64,000 nt of DNA from Limnanthes douglasii subsp. nivea (GCA_036936605.1 JAUPFV010000002.1:333969215-334033214), one strand, 5' to 3'; positions 34,861 through 47,071 are shown, counted from the stretch's first letter. Notes: generated by a model not told the origin, from the letters alone. Translations and numbers: made by a program.

Positions 34861-35792
34861 GTGCTCGACATCCGTACAAAAGATGTGGTTGATGGTTCAA
34901 CTGAAGAAGAATCAATTACATCGAAGAATGAAAGCATTGATTCTATGGGATCACAAACAGCTGGTCCTCAAACAGATGTTGAGAACCTGAGTAGTGGCAC
35001 ACATTCTGCAGACTCAAGCAGTAGCAGTGAGAGTAATGGGAGTGAACAACCCATAAAATTTTGTCAACTCAGTGATATTTATGATGAAACGTTTGAAGTA
35101 GAGTTAGAAGATGATCTTTTTGTACACGGTGTTGACGAGCCTAGTAATTACGAACAAGAAATGACAGAGCCTGCATGGGTGGAAGCTATGAAAAGTGAAA
35201 TTGCTTCTATAGAAAAGAACAATACATGGAAATTGGTAGAGCTACCACCTGGGCATAAAGCCATAGGGCTGAATTGGGTCTACAAACTAAAGAGAGATAC
35301 ATATGACATATTATCAAGCACAAAGCCAAAGTTGTAGCAAAGGGCTATGTTCAACCACAAGGAATAGATTTTGAAGAGATCTTTGCCCCAATTGCTCGCT
35401 TAGAAACGGTAAGATTACTGTTAGCGTATGCCGCCAAGAATGACTGGAAAGTGCATCACTTGGATGTAAAATCCGCATTTCTTAACGGGGATTTACAAGA
35501 AGTTTTCTATGTGTTTCAACTTGAGGGTTTTGTAAAAAAGGGTAAGGAACACTTTGTCTATAAGTTGGTGAATGCTCTATATGGGTTAAGGCAGGTTCCA
35601 CGGGCTTTGTATGCCAAGTTAAGTAAGTGTCTTGAAGAGTTGGGCTTCACTAAGTGCCCATATGAACATGCAGTATATACAAGGAGGGAAAGTAATGCAG
35701 TTCTAATTATTGGAGTATACGTGGATGATCTATTGGTCACAGGGACTAGTGTCACAAACATTAATAAGTTTAAGAGGCAAATAAGTGCATAA
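34861..35792 (+). pseudogene. Copia reverse transcriptase, broken
   Basis: WVEAMKSEIASIEKNNTWKL and GLNWVYKLKRD (35,170-35,300) begin the domain. A frameshift lies near 35,330. The later part has LDVKSAFLNGDLQE (35,460), YGLRQVPRALYAKL (35,581) and the catalytic YVDDLLVTG near 35,719, which is intact. A stop at 35,790-35,792 is followed by the rest of the domain to 36,149 (DLGRLSYYLGIEV). Confidence 0.9.
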
Positions 35793-35798
35793 TTTGAG

Positions 35799-36540
35799 AT
35801 GAGTGATCTCGGGAGATTATCTTACTATTTGGGTATCGAAGTCAGTCAGGGGCATGAATATATTGACCTTAAACAAGCAAGTTATGCTAAGAATTTACTT
35901 GAGAAAGCTGGTATGGGGTCGTGCAATGCCGTAAAGTATCCTATGGAGCCAAAAATACAGATTGATAATGATAAAAAGGCCAAGGCAGTGAACTCCACCA
36001 AATTTAAGAGCTTTATTGGTAGGTTGAGGTATTTGGTTCATACTCAACCGGATATTTCTTACTTTGTTGGTGTAGTTAGCAGATACATAGAAAAACCTAC
36101 TGAATTGCATATGAATGCAGTTAAACGTATCTTGTGTTACGTGAAATGAACTATCAACTTTGGGTTAGTATATTCAAGTGGGTCTGGAAATTTTATTGTG
36201 CGGCTACTCAGATAGCGACCTAGCTGGTAATCTTGAGGATAGAAAAAACAGATGTGGCATGACTTTCTACTTGAATCAGAGTTTGATTACTTGGGTCTCA
36301 CAAAAGCAGCGGTGTGTGGCGTTGTCATCATGCGAAGCTGAATTCATAGATGCTACATCGGCAGCATGTCAAGGTGTGTGGTTGAACAAGTTACTTAGTC
36401 AAATATCAGATGTAAAGCACTCTCCAGTTGTGATATATATAGACAATCATTCTGCGATTGATTTGGCAAAAAATCAAGTTTCCATGGAAGAAGTAAACAT
36501 ATTGATATCCACAATCATTTCATTCGCGAATGTGTAGAGC
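35799..36540 (+). pseudogene. Copia RT C-terminus and RNase H, broken
   Basis: 35,799-36,149 holds the connection region, ending with a TGA where relatives have glycine (YVKG). RNase H follows at 36,178-36,537 with YSDSDLAGN, SSCEAEF and a DNHSAIDLAKN run, which carry acidic catalytic residues of copia RNase H. The 3' end is frameshifted near 36,510. Confidence 0.87.
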
Positions 36541-36650
36541 GTGTGGAGATAATTGTCAAGCACATAAGTACAGGGGAGCAGCGTGCAGACGTTTTAACTA
36601 AAGCGATGACCACTGTGAAGTTCAAAAAGTGCAGGTTGGAGTTTAGCTTA

Positions 36651-36660
36651 CAGGGGAGAA
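36651..36660 (+). other. Polypurine tract of the copia element
   Basis: caggggagaa lies directly before the 3' LTR and would prime plus-strand DNA synthesis. Confidence 0.8.
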
Positions 36661-36919
36661 TGTTGGAAGTAATCTAAACTAGTTGGTTTGAATAAGTATT
36701 GTCTAGTTTATGACGTGTCTAATATCAGTTATTAGGGTAATTATTTAGATAAGATCGAACAATTTGTTTGTATTTTCTATATAAGAAAACAAACCCCTGT
36801 ATTGATATTTGGAATGAAGTTAACATTTCTGCACTTCTTGTTTATCTCTATAAATATATATTAGTCTGTCTGTTAAGGTTATCTGCATTGCTGTTTATCT
36901 ATGAGATTTTTTCTCTACA
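36661..36919 (+). repeat. 3' LTR of the copia element
   Basis: 259 bp, same ends as the 5' LTR, followed by the TATTA duplication. Confidence 0.95.
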
Positions 36920-36997
36920 TATTAGACATCTAAGAATTTCACCGACATCACACCCTCCACATTGCGTTCCGTTTGGGTCTGATGCTTTGATACCATT

Positions 36998-37195
36998 TGT
37001 TTGGAATATAAGTACCGCATATTTCGTCTCCGTATATAAGTAAGAATAATCGATCTCACACGGATTTGCTTTTGGTCCACTTACAAAAAACCTTATACTA
37101 GTTGAGATATGATCTTATTTATATAGTCCATATCTTTCACATATTTAACCGATATTGAAATTGAGACTTTAATCGTCACCTTGACGAATATAACA
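36998..37195 (-). repeat. LTR3 of the small tandem LTR element
   Basis: Starts tgtttggaat right after a tttgataccattt primer-binding-site complement and shares gtatataagtaagaataat and the atatttaaccgat words with LTR2. Right end approximate. Confidence 0.62.
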
Positions 37196-38439
37196 CATAA
37201 CATTGTCGCGTATATTTCAAAAAAAAAAACTACTATCAACTTGACTAATCGATCATTATTTATCCAACGAAAAACAGATATAAGTAATCTAAATATCACA
37301 ATTTAATCGCTATGGAATTCTCTATATGGATTATATAGAAATATGGAAATTTGATTGCAACTATATTATATTTAATGCTCACTGATATTACAAATATAGA
37401 TGCATTGGGAATGTTGTTTTGGTAAAATATTATTGGTCATGTCAAGTCGGTATAGGAGTTATAGTTATATGTTTTTAATAAAAAAATTAAATGTCACAAA
37501 CCGTAATAAGTAATAGTACGTGGTATTTATTAGTTTAGTGGTCGTAATTATAATTTTGTTTCATTTCGAAAAAGTCATTTACATGAACATAAATCAATTT
37601 TCAGAAGTAATATATTACGAATATTTAGAATAATTTTATCTCTCTAATATTTTTGTTTATTATTATTTTATATGCACGGTATACCGACTAGTTTGGATGT
37701 TTATATAGAAGGGCTTAACTGAACATTCACATCGACGTTATTTGTTATTATTAAGGGAAGAGACGACCTTCTAACATTTGATGAAGAATTACAAGGGTTT
37801 GAAAGCCTACCAGATTCGGCCATCCTTCGAGGTCAGATTTTTTTGGAGGTTTATTATAAGGGTAGGATATATTCCACTGATATCGAGTTGAAGGGTGTCT
37901 GGATGTCCACAGTAGTCGACTGACTTCATACATCATTTTCGTCATGGAAACAAATCTATTGATATTGGTTGGGATACAGAGTCTACCAAACATATCAAAC
38001 ATAATACACTATCGTTCTAGGCGTCAAAGCAGACCGAAAAAAGATTCACCTTCAGTGTTGAGCTCCAACCAGGAGGTCCGAGACTGACCTGCTCCAATGT
38101 TCGAGAATGGAATTATGCCATTGGGTTCCACCCTATTAGCTAACCCAGTATTAGTTTGTGTCTTCCTCAATAGCTCATACAACTTTATTTTTCAACCGTA
38201 GTATCCTCAACCTCAACCAATTAGCATTCTTCTTTGTTTCCCTTTTGTAGTATGTTTAACCAGCTTTTCAACCCCAACGGTCAAACATTATTACTCGAAT
38301 CTGAATGGGAAACCTTTCTATTACGTAAACCCATGACATATAAATCATACTCAGTTGTATTGAGAGGGTTACCAAAGTTTGAGTTTTCATCCATTGTGAA
38401 ATGATACCGCAAAGAGTTATTCCTAGTTGTAGAGACCTA
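37196..38439. other. AT-rich DNA; possible leader of a Tat element
   Basis: No convincing gene. 37,245-37,390 is similar to 20,905-21,020. The part from about 37,700 may be LTR or leader of the Tat element that starts near 38,440, but no primer-binding site was recognised. Confidence 0.4.
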
Positions 38440-38469
38440 ACATGACCAAGTCTCCTCTAGGAACAAAGA

Positions 38470-38966
38470 TCTTGGCTTTTGTGTTGCCTAAAAAATTCGA
38501 AAAATATCGGATGACCCATATATTTAACAGTTCAATAATATAATGCTTAGATTTGGCGGGGATAATCATTGCTACATAGGGCTTTCTCTACGATCTTCAA
38601 AAGAATGACATACCTTGGTTAAACAAAAAAATCTGATTTGATCCGAAGTTTTAAAGCAATATGATACATGTTCAAGGACCAGTTCAGTAGAAGCAAAGTC
38701 AATAAAATAGATGGAGATTATATCATGTATTATAAACATGACCCAAATGAAAGCCTAAGAGAGTATACTACATATTTTATGGAAACAAAGAATTGTCTCG
38801 AAGTTTGTTATGAAGTACTTGCATGTATTTTTTTGAAACATAACTTTACTCGGTTAAGTGGAAGAGGACTGGTTGAATACGAGGGCTTTGTCTTTATGCT
38901 CATTATTTGCGTATGTAGAATCACACAAACTAAAAGAATTGAAGTGTCTAACAGTCATACCTAACT
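38470..38966 (+). pseudogene. Tat gag remnant
   Basis: LPKKFEKYRMTH near 38,485 matches the conserved start of Tat gag (LPxxFKxPxM). The open piece 38,668-38,964 begins MFKDQFSRSKV and contains DPNESLREYTTYFMET, the Retrotrans_gag core. Frameshifts separate the two parts. Confidence 0.75.
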
Positions 38967-39617
38967 GCTAGGTTCTGAGTCACTTAATTTCACATGCATA
39001 AGTGATAGTTATAACTTATCAGCCAACCTCGAACCAAACAACCAAGATCATAATCACCAGTTGATCACGTAAGTAAGTTTGGTCAATTAGGTGCCTTTTA
39101 GTCCTCAACCTATTAGTCCCCCAGTGAAAAACAACCAAACAATATTTCATACTAACCGAAAAGGCAAGTGGGGCCGATAAGGGTTCCTGCATAGAAAATG
39201 AAGGGGTATGAAACATCGAGAACAACTACACTGAGTTAACTGAAAGCATAAACACAATTTATCAGAAAGCCAAATGTTTCGTGTATTTTCGAAAAAAATT
39301 TCCAAGGCTCACTTCTAGGAAAGACAAAATTTTACATTTTCCAGGTATCATAAAGATATTAGACATCACACTCAAGATAACATGGTTTTGATGGAGGATA
39401 TCCAAACCCTTATCAAGCATGAATATTTGATTGAGTTATTTTAATAACATTCGAGAGTGTAAAAGAAAGTAAAGTTTGAGATTAAAATTTATTTTTTAAG
39501 CTCAATATGACGGTTACTTGAACTTTGATGCAAACTAAGATAGAGTAACGACCATTTAGGGGGAAGACACATCTTCTAGTATAACTGACTCATCTTTAAA
39601 AAGGTATAAATCAAAGC

Positions 39618-39982
39618 TTGAGTATTAACAATATGGGAAGACCTTGGCTTACTTTCATTGAGCCCTATTTTTCACCAATGATCTTTAGTCACAATAATCT
39701 TCAAGAAGTAGCCAGACTTTATAATGACGGCGCATTGATCACCGTATGTATTGCCAAGGTAAAACAAAGGAGACTTCCAATACAAACTAGTAGTTATTCC
39801 AATATAATTTTTAAAAGTATATTTTACAGGATGAAGAATCCACCGACGTATCACAATTCTGATAAAACCACAGTGGGGTATATAGGGGAAGATGATAAGC
39901 TCCTAAGAAAAATGGAAGTCGATGTTTACCTAGGTAAAGCAGAATACAAGAAAATAGTAAGATTTTTTTATGATATTTAAAA
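39618..39982 (+). pseudogene. Tat protease remnant, active site lost
   Basis: Open piece of 120 residues. YNDGALITVCIAKVKQRRL fits the lead-in HxDALVISxxIxxYxVxRVL; the active site D-x-G-S-S-x-x-I is eroded to QTSSYSNIIF. The later part (VGYIGEDD ... MEVDVYLG) fits the flap region. Confidence 0.65.
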
Positions 39983-40384
39983 GTCTTAATGTTTATAATA
40001 CGATCATATGGAAATCGTGACTCGTCAAGATGTATGTAATTACTTCAACGACATACAAGTTCCTTCGTTACATAATGAATGGTAAAAATGAGTTATAAAG
40101 GGGTATCATAAAATATCTATGGAATGTTTTGTGGCATCGATTACTCTAATAATTAAAAATTAAGCATAAGAGATCTTACTTGATATATAGGGGGTTGATT
40201 CCCCTGCGAGGCCCCAATCATGGTAGTCCCCAATGATACTATAAAAACACGGGATATTATTGAGTACAAAAGTTAAAACATCGACACTCTCCCTGAAGTA
40301 GTTTTCAAATTACATTTTTATATCAATTTTTATGTTTTATCCATCACCCAAATGATAAGAGGTTTATTTATTAAAAAATAAAAG

Positions 40385-41060
40385 GCTATTATGGTTGACG
40401 TAAATCGAATATCCAAGGTCGGATATTTTCAAGAATCTACATATCCATTATGGACCACCAATAGCGGTGCTACTCCAAAAGAAGATTGGAAAGCGTGTAT
40501 GTATAACGATTTTACTTATTTATATAAAAAAACACTAAAAACCCATTCTCAATACTAAGGATATACCGGTTGGTATATTCAATTTTGGATAATAAGATTC
40601 CATCGTTTGTTGATGCATACCATGGGTATAACCAAATACGTATGCATATCTTGGGGTATAACCAGATACTGATGCACCTGACAGACCAAGAATGTCTAAT
40701 TTTCATTATCAACAAGGTCTTTGTTGCTATGAAGTCATGTTTTGGGATTAAAACGTAAGGTTTATTTACCAAGGTCTCGTTAATAAAGTGTTGAGTAGTA
40801 AAACAATGTGGAATATGGAGGTGTAAACTAAGGACATGATTCTTAAGAGTAGTGCAGGAGATGTTAAAAACATATGAGCCATAAACCTTAAGTTGAACCC
40901 AAAAATATATGATTTTGGGGTCAGACCTGCCAGTGTTTTGCAGTATCTGTTAAATAAAAGTGGCATATGGGATATATACAAGCTGATCACTTGCAATTAT
41001 AAACCTATGAGTTAATGCACACTCTGAGGTCGATAAGCAAAGTTGAAGTACTCGTTGGTA
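40385..41060 (+). pseudogene. Tat reverse transcriptase remnant with internal duplication
   Basis: VDVNRISKVGYFQESTYPLW (40,393 on) is the fingers start (VxxIxKxGFIRExxYPxW). SFVDAYHGYNQIRMH near 40,608 is the palm start. A tandem duplication of about 30 bp at 40,624-40,680 repeats the GYNQIRMH part as GYNQILMH. Stops are frequent after 40,750; YxDD not readable. Confidence 0.75.
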
Positions 41061-41159
41061 GGTGAGCAACCTTTAATAGTTTTATATCTCGTTTTCAGAT
41101 AAATAATCTATTTTAAATTCAAGTACTAAAAATGGGAATAGTCCCTAATAGATTGAGGA

Positions 41160-41460
41160 ATGTAACTATGTTTTTCACAAGATAAAATAATATTAATCAT
41201 CTTTATAGATACTATCGAAATCTTTGTCCAAAAAAGCACTCAAAAGATTCCTCATAGTGTCTCGCTACGCCATGAATGTTATATTGTCTAAACATCTTAT
41301 CCTCTTCGATGGTGATATAAATACCATAAATGTTAGGACACTTAAAAGCCCAATATTACATGATGTTTTAAGTGAATTTTATTATGAGAGGCTTAGACCT
41401 AATCATGAGTGTTTATCCCAAACATAGACCGAACTGATGAAGGATCATGTTCCTCAAGAT
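41160..41460 (+). pseudogene. Tat RNase H remnant
   Basis: Open piece 41,224-41,427 ends with LSEFYYERLRPNHE, which fits the end of gypsy RNase H (LSxYDIxYxPR). N-terminal catalytic residues not recognised. Confidence 0.5.
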
Positions 41461-42479
41461 CTGGTGTTAGTATCTATTTGACCAATACTTTGGGGAAGGC
41501 TATGTATAACTTCATACAACCTGGATTTTAAACCACCAACAATGAAGCTATGTAAGAAACACTGATCTTAGGATAACATATTTGTTGTTGTAAAAGAGTA
41601 AAGATTTTATTTTATTCATGACTCTTCATAGAACATTCCCTAGAGTGAGTAAAAAAGGATAAAATATGAAGTGAAATTTGAGTAGGTTCCAAGGGAATAC
41701 AACCCTTTAGTCAATCCTCTAATTTTAATAGCTAAGTATGATTTGGAATATTGGTTATACAACAAAAGTGACCATTAATTTTAGAAGACTCTGATCCTTC
41801 GAAGAATGTTAAAATTAAAGATAATTTCGTTGAAACTAACAAAACTATAGAAAACCAATCTAACATCACTTATTTCAGTAAGACTCCCGACAAACAAGAT
41901 GCAAACCCATACACAGAAAGTAAATTTAACACATACATCTTGATATGAAGGATGATGTATCGTCAAAGATTTTGAAAACCTCTGTTATGGTGTCTGGGTC
42001 CGAATGAATCATTTTATATGTTGGATGAACTTTATTATGGTGTAAGATCGATCCATTTTAATTATCTAACCCTGTAAAAATCCCTCATGGAATGTTACTT
42101 TTAGCCAACACTCTATTATGAAGCCAAATACATAGTTAAGATATGTGATCTAATAATACTTTGCCAATATTATGCATAGGTCCGCGGTTTCACTAGAAAC
42201 CAATTGGTAGGGACTATAATTGTTCGCCCCCCTTCCCGAGGCTTCAAGTGGCTAACAAAATGTTTTATTTAGGCTTGACTACTTTTCCAAATAAGTCAAA
42301 GAATAAGCTCTAACTAAATTCAAGGTTAAATAGTTCATCAAATTTATTAAAATATAATTAATTGCAGGTTTGAAATGCCAATGATAATTACCATTAATAA
42401 TTAAACAAAGCTTTAGAATGCTAAAATGAGTTTGTTATGCCTGGTTAGAGATTTTGAGAAAACTTTCACAACTCATTTT

Positions 42480-43000
42480 TATCCCTTTGCTTACACGATG
42501 GTCAATGTAACGGATCTTAGTATGATAGATAGCCTAAAGGAATTGCAAAACAAATCCTCAAACAACCACTAGTCATATATCATTTTCTTTGTCCTATGGC
42601 ATGGATGCAGTAGTCCAACTTAAGATAATTATATATTTATTTTAAGGTAGCTAACTATTTCGAAAACTAAAATTCTGAGAGAAGAGTAAAAGGTTTGTAT
42701 GTGATAAAAGAAAAAGGACCAATTCGTATTCAAATGTGCAACATCACAATACTTTGATGAGAAGTATATATGATTCCAAAGTTCATAGTTAAAGCTTCTA
42801 AGTGGGTGATCAGGTGTTAAAGAAGATTTTTTAGCACAATAAGGACCCTAAATCCGATAAGCTAGGCCCTAAATTGATGTTCCCTACAAAGTGATGGATG
42901 AAGTTAAGGCATGAACCTACTAGCTTGTAGATGAGAAAGGAAAACCTTTCATAAACCTTTGGAATATAGATAATTTAAAGATCTATCTCGCTGAATATAT
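42480..43000 (+). pseudogene. Tat integrase C-terminal remnant
   Basis: SLSYGMDAVVQLKIII near 42,590 equals the LxYGxxAVxPxExx motif after the core. The C-terminal module is readable as GKPFINLWNIDNLKIYLAEY near 42,950, matching G-x-x-x-x-x-x-W-N-x-x-x-L-x-x-Y. Stops in between. Confidence 0.72.
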
Positions 43001-44722
43001 TATCAGTCTTTGATATACATATTTGGATTTTTTGTTGGTGCACTCTTTCTTAGTCTGGTGGCGCATGAAAGTTTTCATAAGGCCCCGATCAAACATGAAA
43101 GCTTTCATAAGTACCTTTAAACAACATTTACCTAAGGGTTTATGCGTTAAAAGAGAAGTATGCTAAAATAAATGTGGCCAAAGATCGACCCTACCGGTAA
43201 GGTCCCAACTAAACACGGTCCAATATCATCTTATCATAACCACATAAAGTACTGTAAATGATATAAGCTAACTAACTACCAAGAAAGATCGGGGGTATAC
43301 CATTCATAAATTTTGAAAGACTGTAAAATATTTTTTCATTTAAGCACTAAGGTAGATTGGTAAATGGACATTCCTAGCAAAATGAATTTCATATTCAGAA
43401 GTCGTGTAAGTCACATGTCAATCTATAGGATAAAATAAATAAAATATATGAGCTTCGACCTCTCCGATCGAGCCCTTATAACGAAAACAAGGTATGTGAT
43501 AAGAACATTAATCGTGTCGGTTCATCCAGACATCTAAACATACATAAAATATTACACGTATAATTCATACCCAAAATTTTGAGGCTTTACTTATAAAAAA
43601 AGTTAACAAAATACGTATAAATATTGTATTGGACTGCCAACGACTTTAGCAAAAAAAAGTGAATGAGAAACACAAACTAAGTAAAAACAAAAAAAAGATT
43701 AAGTCGACCTTAGTCTCATCAATGATATCAGTTATCTTAGCCTATTCTTCTTTAACGTACTAATTTTTCTATGTAGTAGTATCTTATTAAGATTGCTACA
43801 AACTTTGATTTTTACAACATTGGTCTCGACATGGAGCACTAAGGCTAAGGTGTCGAGTGGGCTAACTTGAGCCTGTACATAATTATTCATCTGTTGGTTT
43901 TCCGCCTTCTAAATGTTTTCAAGGGAATATTTGAGCCATTAACTTATCGATGTCAATCGATCTGTTCTATAGACATCAGATGTCAAATATTATTTCAGAT
44001 TTTTATAATGTGATACGATATATAGTATGGTGGTTTTTGTTGAAACTGTGTGTTTTGCAATAGTCACATTTGAACACTCAATATGAGTGGCATTTATCTT
44101 AGTGGTACAAGCTAGAGATCATAATTTCTTATATTTACCGACATACGAGAGACTATATACAAGTTATTTTAGGATGCAAAGACCATTTTGTGACAACCTT
44201 ATTACATTAAAATTTTAATTTTGTTGTTAATGGTTAAGGAAAAATATGACATGGGACATTACATCGAACTACATAAAATTTTAAATTTTTAGATTGGGAT
44301 CATGACCAATATTATTTTCTTTGAAGACGTGGTATCAAAAGTAACATGGGGTGTGTTGGTTCCTAAGATCTTCATCTAAGACGACACAAAATATGTTATA
44401 TAGAGGTTTATGTTCATGTGGATGTTTATCCAGTTTTAGAACTTGATAAAATTCAACAATTTATATTCATATATATCATAATTAAGTTGAATGGTGTATG
44501 GTTAATAACATGTCACTATTTTTTAAATTTAAAATTAGTTTTTAATTATATTTTATAAATTAGAAACGTTTCAGTCATAAAAAAAATTTAGTTTGAATGT
44601 TAACATATTTACCAACCAATATAAATAGACGATATTTTTTCTTAATTTGAGATTTAGACATAATATAAAAGCATTATAGTTTAAAAGACAACAGATTTTT
44701 TAGAAATAAAATATGATTTATC
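43001..44722. other. AT-rich DNA, possible antisense ORF remains
   Basis: Contains a short direct repeat (catgaaagttttcataag and catgaaagctttcataag, 43,066-43,111). Minus strand 43,640-43,960 reads as charged helical residues. Otherwise nothing. Confidence 0.35.
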
Positions 44723-44855
44723 TGTAAGAAAAATAAACAAAAAACGACGGCTAATGTTTAGGTTATTTAAAAAGCGTATATATTACAAAGATTATATGGT
44801 TTTAGTTATTAGATAAAACTAAAAACTAATGTATTTGGGCTTAACATCTTTAACA
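44723..44855 (-). repeat. 3' LTR of the small LTR element
   Basis: 133 bp; shares ataaacaaaaaa, tatattacaaag and gggcttaacatctttaaca words with the right LTR. Confidence 0.82.
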
Positions 44856-45648
44856 CCATCTCTCAAACTCACAATGCATCTAACGGATTTTGAGTTTGTA
44901 GAAAACAAAACCAAACTCAGATACTGAGAGAGCTTTTGTAAAGAAATACGAAAGTTGTGTTTTTTGCGAAGAATTTTGCAAGTTGCTTTAAATTATTAAA
45001 ACTTGTTTATATGTATTCTTCATACCGCTCACAACCAGTCCCACAAGACTTATCGTAGTCGAAACATAAACACTTCATACATATCCATTTTGGTTTTTCT
45101 TACTGTATTGCGAGTTCGTTATACACAATAAAAATAACAATTGAATCTAAAACCAAACTCCAAAACCATAATCGAAAGCCAGAATCAAAACAAAACATCA
45201 AGACCAAAACTTCAAAACCCAAACCCCAAAATCGAACGCCAATCTCCAAACTCCAAACTCCAGACTCCAAATTTCAAAATCCAAACTCAAAAATCTATGC
45301 CAAAATCAAAATCAATTTCAAAGTTTTACCAACAAAAATATTTCACTCTTCTTGTAGCGACTTCTCCCAAACTATAGCACTAAATCACAATCGAGCCAAT
45401 CAGATTGAAGGATTAGATGTTCTGAACATGTTGTCCAAAATTCAGAAAAAAAAACTGATACCGTTTGCCTCTCGATCAGGTCTGTTGACTGTGGTTGAAC
45501 GGTACATATCCTAAAATTGAAACTTTTCACCAAGAAAACATAAGACAATCATTTTTTTTATTTCTTTGAGTGGATAGCCAAAACAATTGTCCGTAGGCAT
45601 AACGGAAGACATGAAAACTTCATAATTTAAACCTAGACTTTAATACCA

Positions 45649-45779
45649 TGTTAAAAAAGATAAACAAAAAAAACCTAAAATTTCTGTTTATTTAAGCAAC
45701 GTATAGATTACAAAGAATATATACTCTTACTTATTTATAAAATTATGCGCTAATGAGCTTAAGTCTAATATCTCTAACA
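45649..45779 (-). repeat. 5' LTR of the small LTR element
   Basis: 131 bp; ends beside the primer-binding-site complement on its left. Confidence 0.82.
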
Positions 45780-45784
45780 TTATG

Positions 45785-46133
45785 TACTCTAAATATATTA
45801 TATTGAATCCAAAAAATATGTCAAATTTAAATGAAATCATTAAAATTTTGATGAAGCTATATAATAATATATATTATTAAATTTAAATAGGTACAATTTA
45901 ATATATTAATATTAATATGATTTCGTTTATTGAACTGTAATGTTTTAAAAAAGAGAAATTATTTGATGATTTGACGTGAAATAAAATAAGTTGGTGAATT
46001 TAAAATCATGCATCGTTTTAAAGACGTTTTATTAATTATTAATTTCATACAACTCAAATATATAGCGGATTCTAAAAAAGTATATTAAGGAGAGCGATCC
46101 TGAAAATAAAGCTAACCAATATGAATGAGTTTA

Positions 46134-46182
<49 letters not shown>

Positions 46183-46339
46183 AATAAGAAGAAGTATGAT
46201 TTTTTTACCATGTCAAGTAAAACATCTCAGATCATGTTCGGGTTCTTTTTCACTATGGTTCCACTGAATCAAAATCATAATTTAAATGATTTGGATCCAT
46301 AATTATTACTTACATGTATTAAAAATTTAATTAAAAATG
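45785..46339. other. AT-rich DNA with a (TTA)n tract
   Basis: No gene recognised. Should hold the 3' end of the hAT remnant, but no terminal inverted repeat was seen. Confidence 0.45.
46136..46181. repeat. (TTA)n microsatellite
   Basis: About 15 uninterrupted TTA units. Confidence 0.92.
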
Positions 46340-46833
46340 TATTTTATCAGAGTTCATCAATTTTTAAAAATTTATTTTTCTTTCGATTATGAAGATTTGT
46401 TTTCATTATTTTCATAGTGGAAAAAGCTCTCTCGGATGTTGGAGCGTATGTAGTAAATGTCAAGACAAGAGGTAAATTTTTATATATTTTTTAATACATT
46501 CCCACTTTCTCTGTTTTCACATTTCCTTGACATAAATCAACCAGAGTCTAAATATCCTTAAAATCTGGATGAGTACAAATATTTAGCCCATAATGTCGTA
46601 GTTCACATTTCAAACGAGTTTTTCTTCTTCCAAAAAATCATCAACAACTTTGTACCAGAAGTCAAGTGTATAACGTTTATAATATCCTGATTTTTTGTTG
46701 GAATGCTCGATACAGTAAATCAGTAATAGCCATAATATCTTTTACCACATGTAAAATAAACATAAATTCATAATTTAACATTTTTATGGCATTCAAAGCA
46801 TCACCTTGTTGAGCGAAATTTAAAAATCAATAT
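46340..46833 (-). pseudogene. hAT-type transposase C-terminal remnant
   Basis: On the minus strand 46,345-46,449 reads YAPTSERAFSTMKIMKTNL then KNKFLKIDEL. This fits the C-terminal dimerisation domain of hAT transposases (SERxFSxMKxIKTxLRN...L). Further up, FMFILHVVKDIMAITDLLYR (46,690-46,760) fits the helical region of the DUF4371/ZMYM1-like hAT group. It carries several stops and frameshifts. The right side is cut at 46,834 by the Tat element insertion; beyond it, at 52,151-52,318, only a short piece remains, so most of the transposase is gone. Confidence 0.75.
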
Positions 46834-47071
46834 TGATGAGTCCGAATTCTGCCTCATCTCCGGATAAGGACAAATCAGACCAAACTTACCGGACCAGACA
46901 TCACACTTCGAACACTCAACCCATTGAGCTGTTCGGACTATGACAAAAGTACTAAAAAACCTAAACACTTCTTGACTAAGCTACTTGCTCTCCTACTTAG
47001 AGCTCATGGGTCTTTAAACATGACCTGGGTCCATTAAACATGACCCGAAAGCCCACAAGGCCCCAAATGCA
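46834..47071 (+). repeat. Truncated 5' LTR of Tat element A
   Basis: First 237-238 bp of the LTR (tgatgagtccgaattctgcc on). It ends abruptly within the word aaatgc and continues as integrase coding sequence. Confidence 0.93.

Larger units (their letters stand above)
32268..36919 (+). mobile_element. Ty1/copia LTR retrotransposon, complete but defective
   Basis: 4,652 bp element. LTRs at 32,268-32,526 and 36,661-36,919 are both 259 bp with TG...CA ends and differ at about 16 positions by hand count. Flanking duplication is TATTA on both sides (32,263-32,267 and 36,920-36,924). Initiator-Met-type primer-binding site follows the left LTR; a purine tract precedes the right LTR. Domain order gag-PR-IN-RT-RH defines Ty1/copia. 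All genes are in one orientation but split by several stops and frameshifts. Confidence 0.96.
31200..37195 (-). mobile_element. Tandem small non-coding LTR element (three LTRs), interrupted by a copia element
   Basis: Order on +: LTR1 (to 31,401), internal 1, LTR2 (31,733-31,960), internal 2, LTR3 (from 36,998). Each internal part begins beside the LTR with a CT-rich tract (atcctcctcttcaacaaag-like, the complement of a polypurine tract) and ends with tctgatac(t/c)attt, the complement of an initiator-tRNA-Met-type primer-binding site. This is the LTR-internal-LTR-internal-LTR pattern of recombined miniature LTR elements, read on -. There is no coding capacity. The copia element at 32,268-36,919 splits internal 2. 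Confidence 0.72.
38440..43000 (+). mobile_element. Decayed Tat element on + (third Tat locus)
   Basis: Gag, protease, reverse transcriptase, RNase H and integrase remnants follow each other in gypsy order on +. All are full of stops. No LTR could be paired. A charged, coiled-coil-like minus-strand reading at about 43,640-43,960 could be the remains of its antisense ORF, by position. Confidence 0.7.
44723..45779 (-). mobile_element. Complete small LTR retrotransposon without genes
   Basis: LTRs at 44,723-44,855 (133 bp) and 45,649-45,779 (131 bp), with TGTAA/TGTTA starts and TAACA ends. Flanks are ttatc (44,718-44,722) and ttatg (45,780-45,784), a 4-of-5 target-site duplication. On - the right LTR is followed by tggtattaaagtctagg, a degenerate initiator-Met primer-binding site (complement of about 45,632-45,648). 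A purine-rich tract (complement of 44,856-44,870) precedes the left LTR. The internal 793 bp has no recognisable protein; a plus-strand 78-codon ORF there is repeat-derived. It must have been moved by proteins of another element. Confidence 0.85.
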
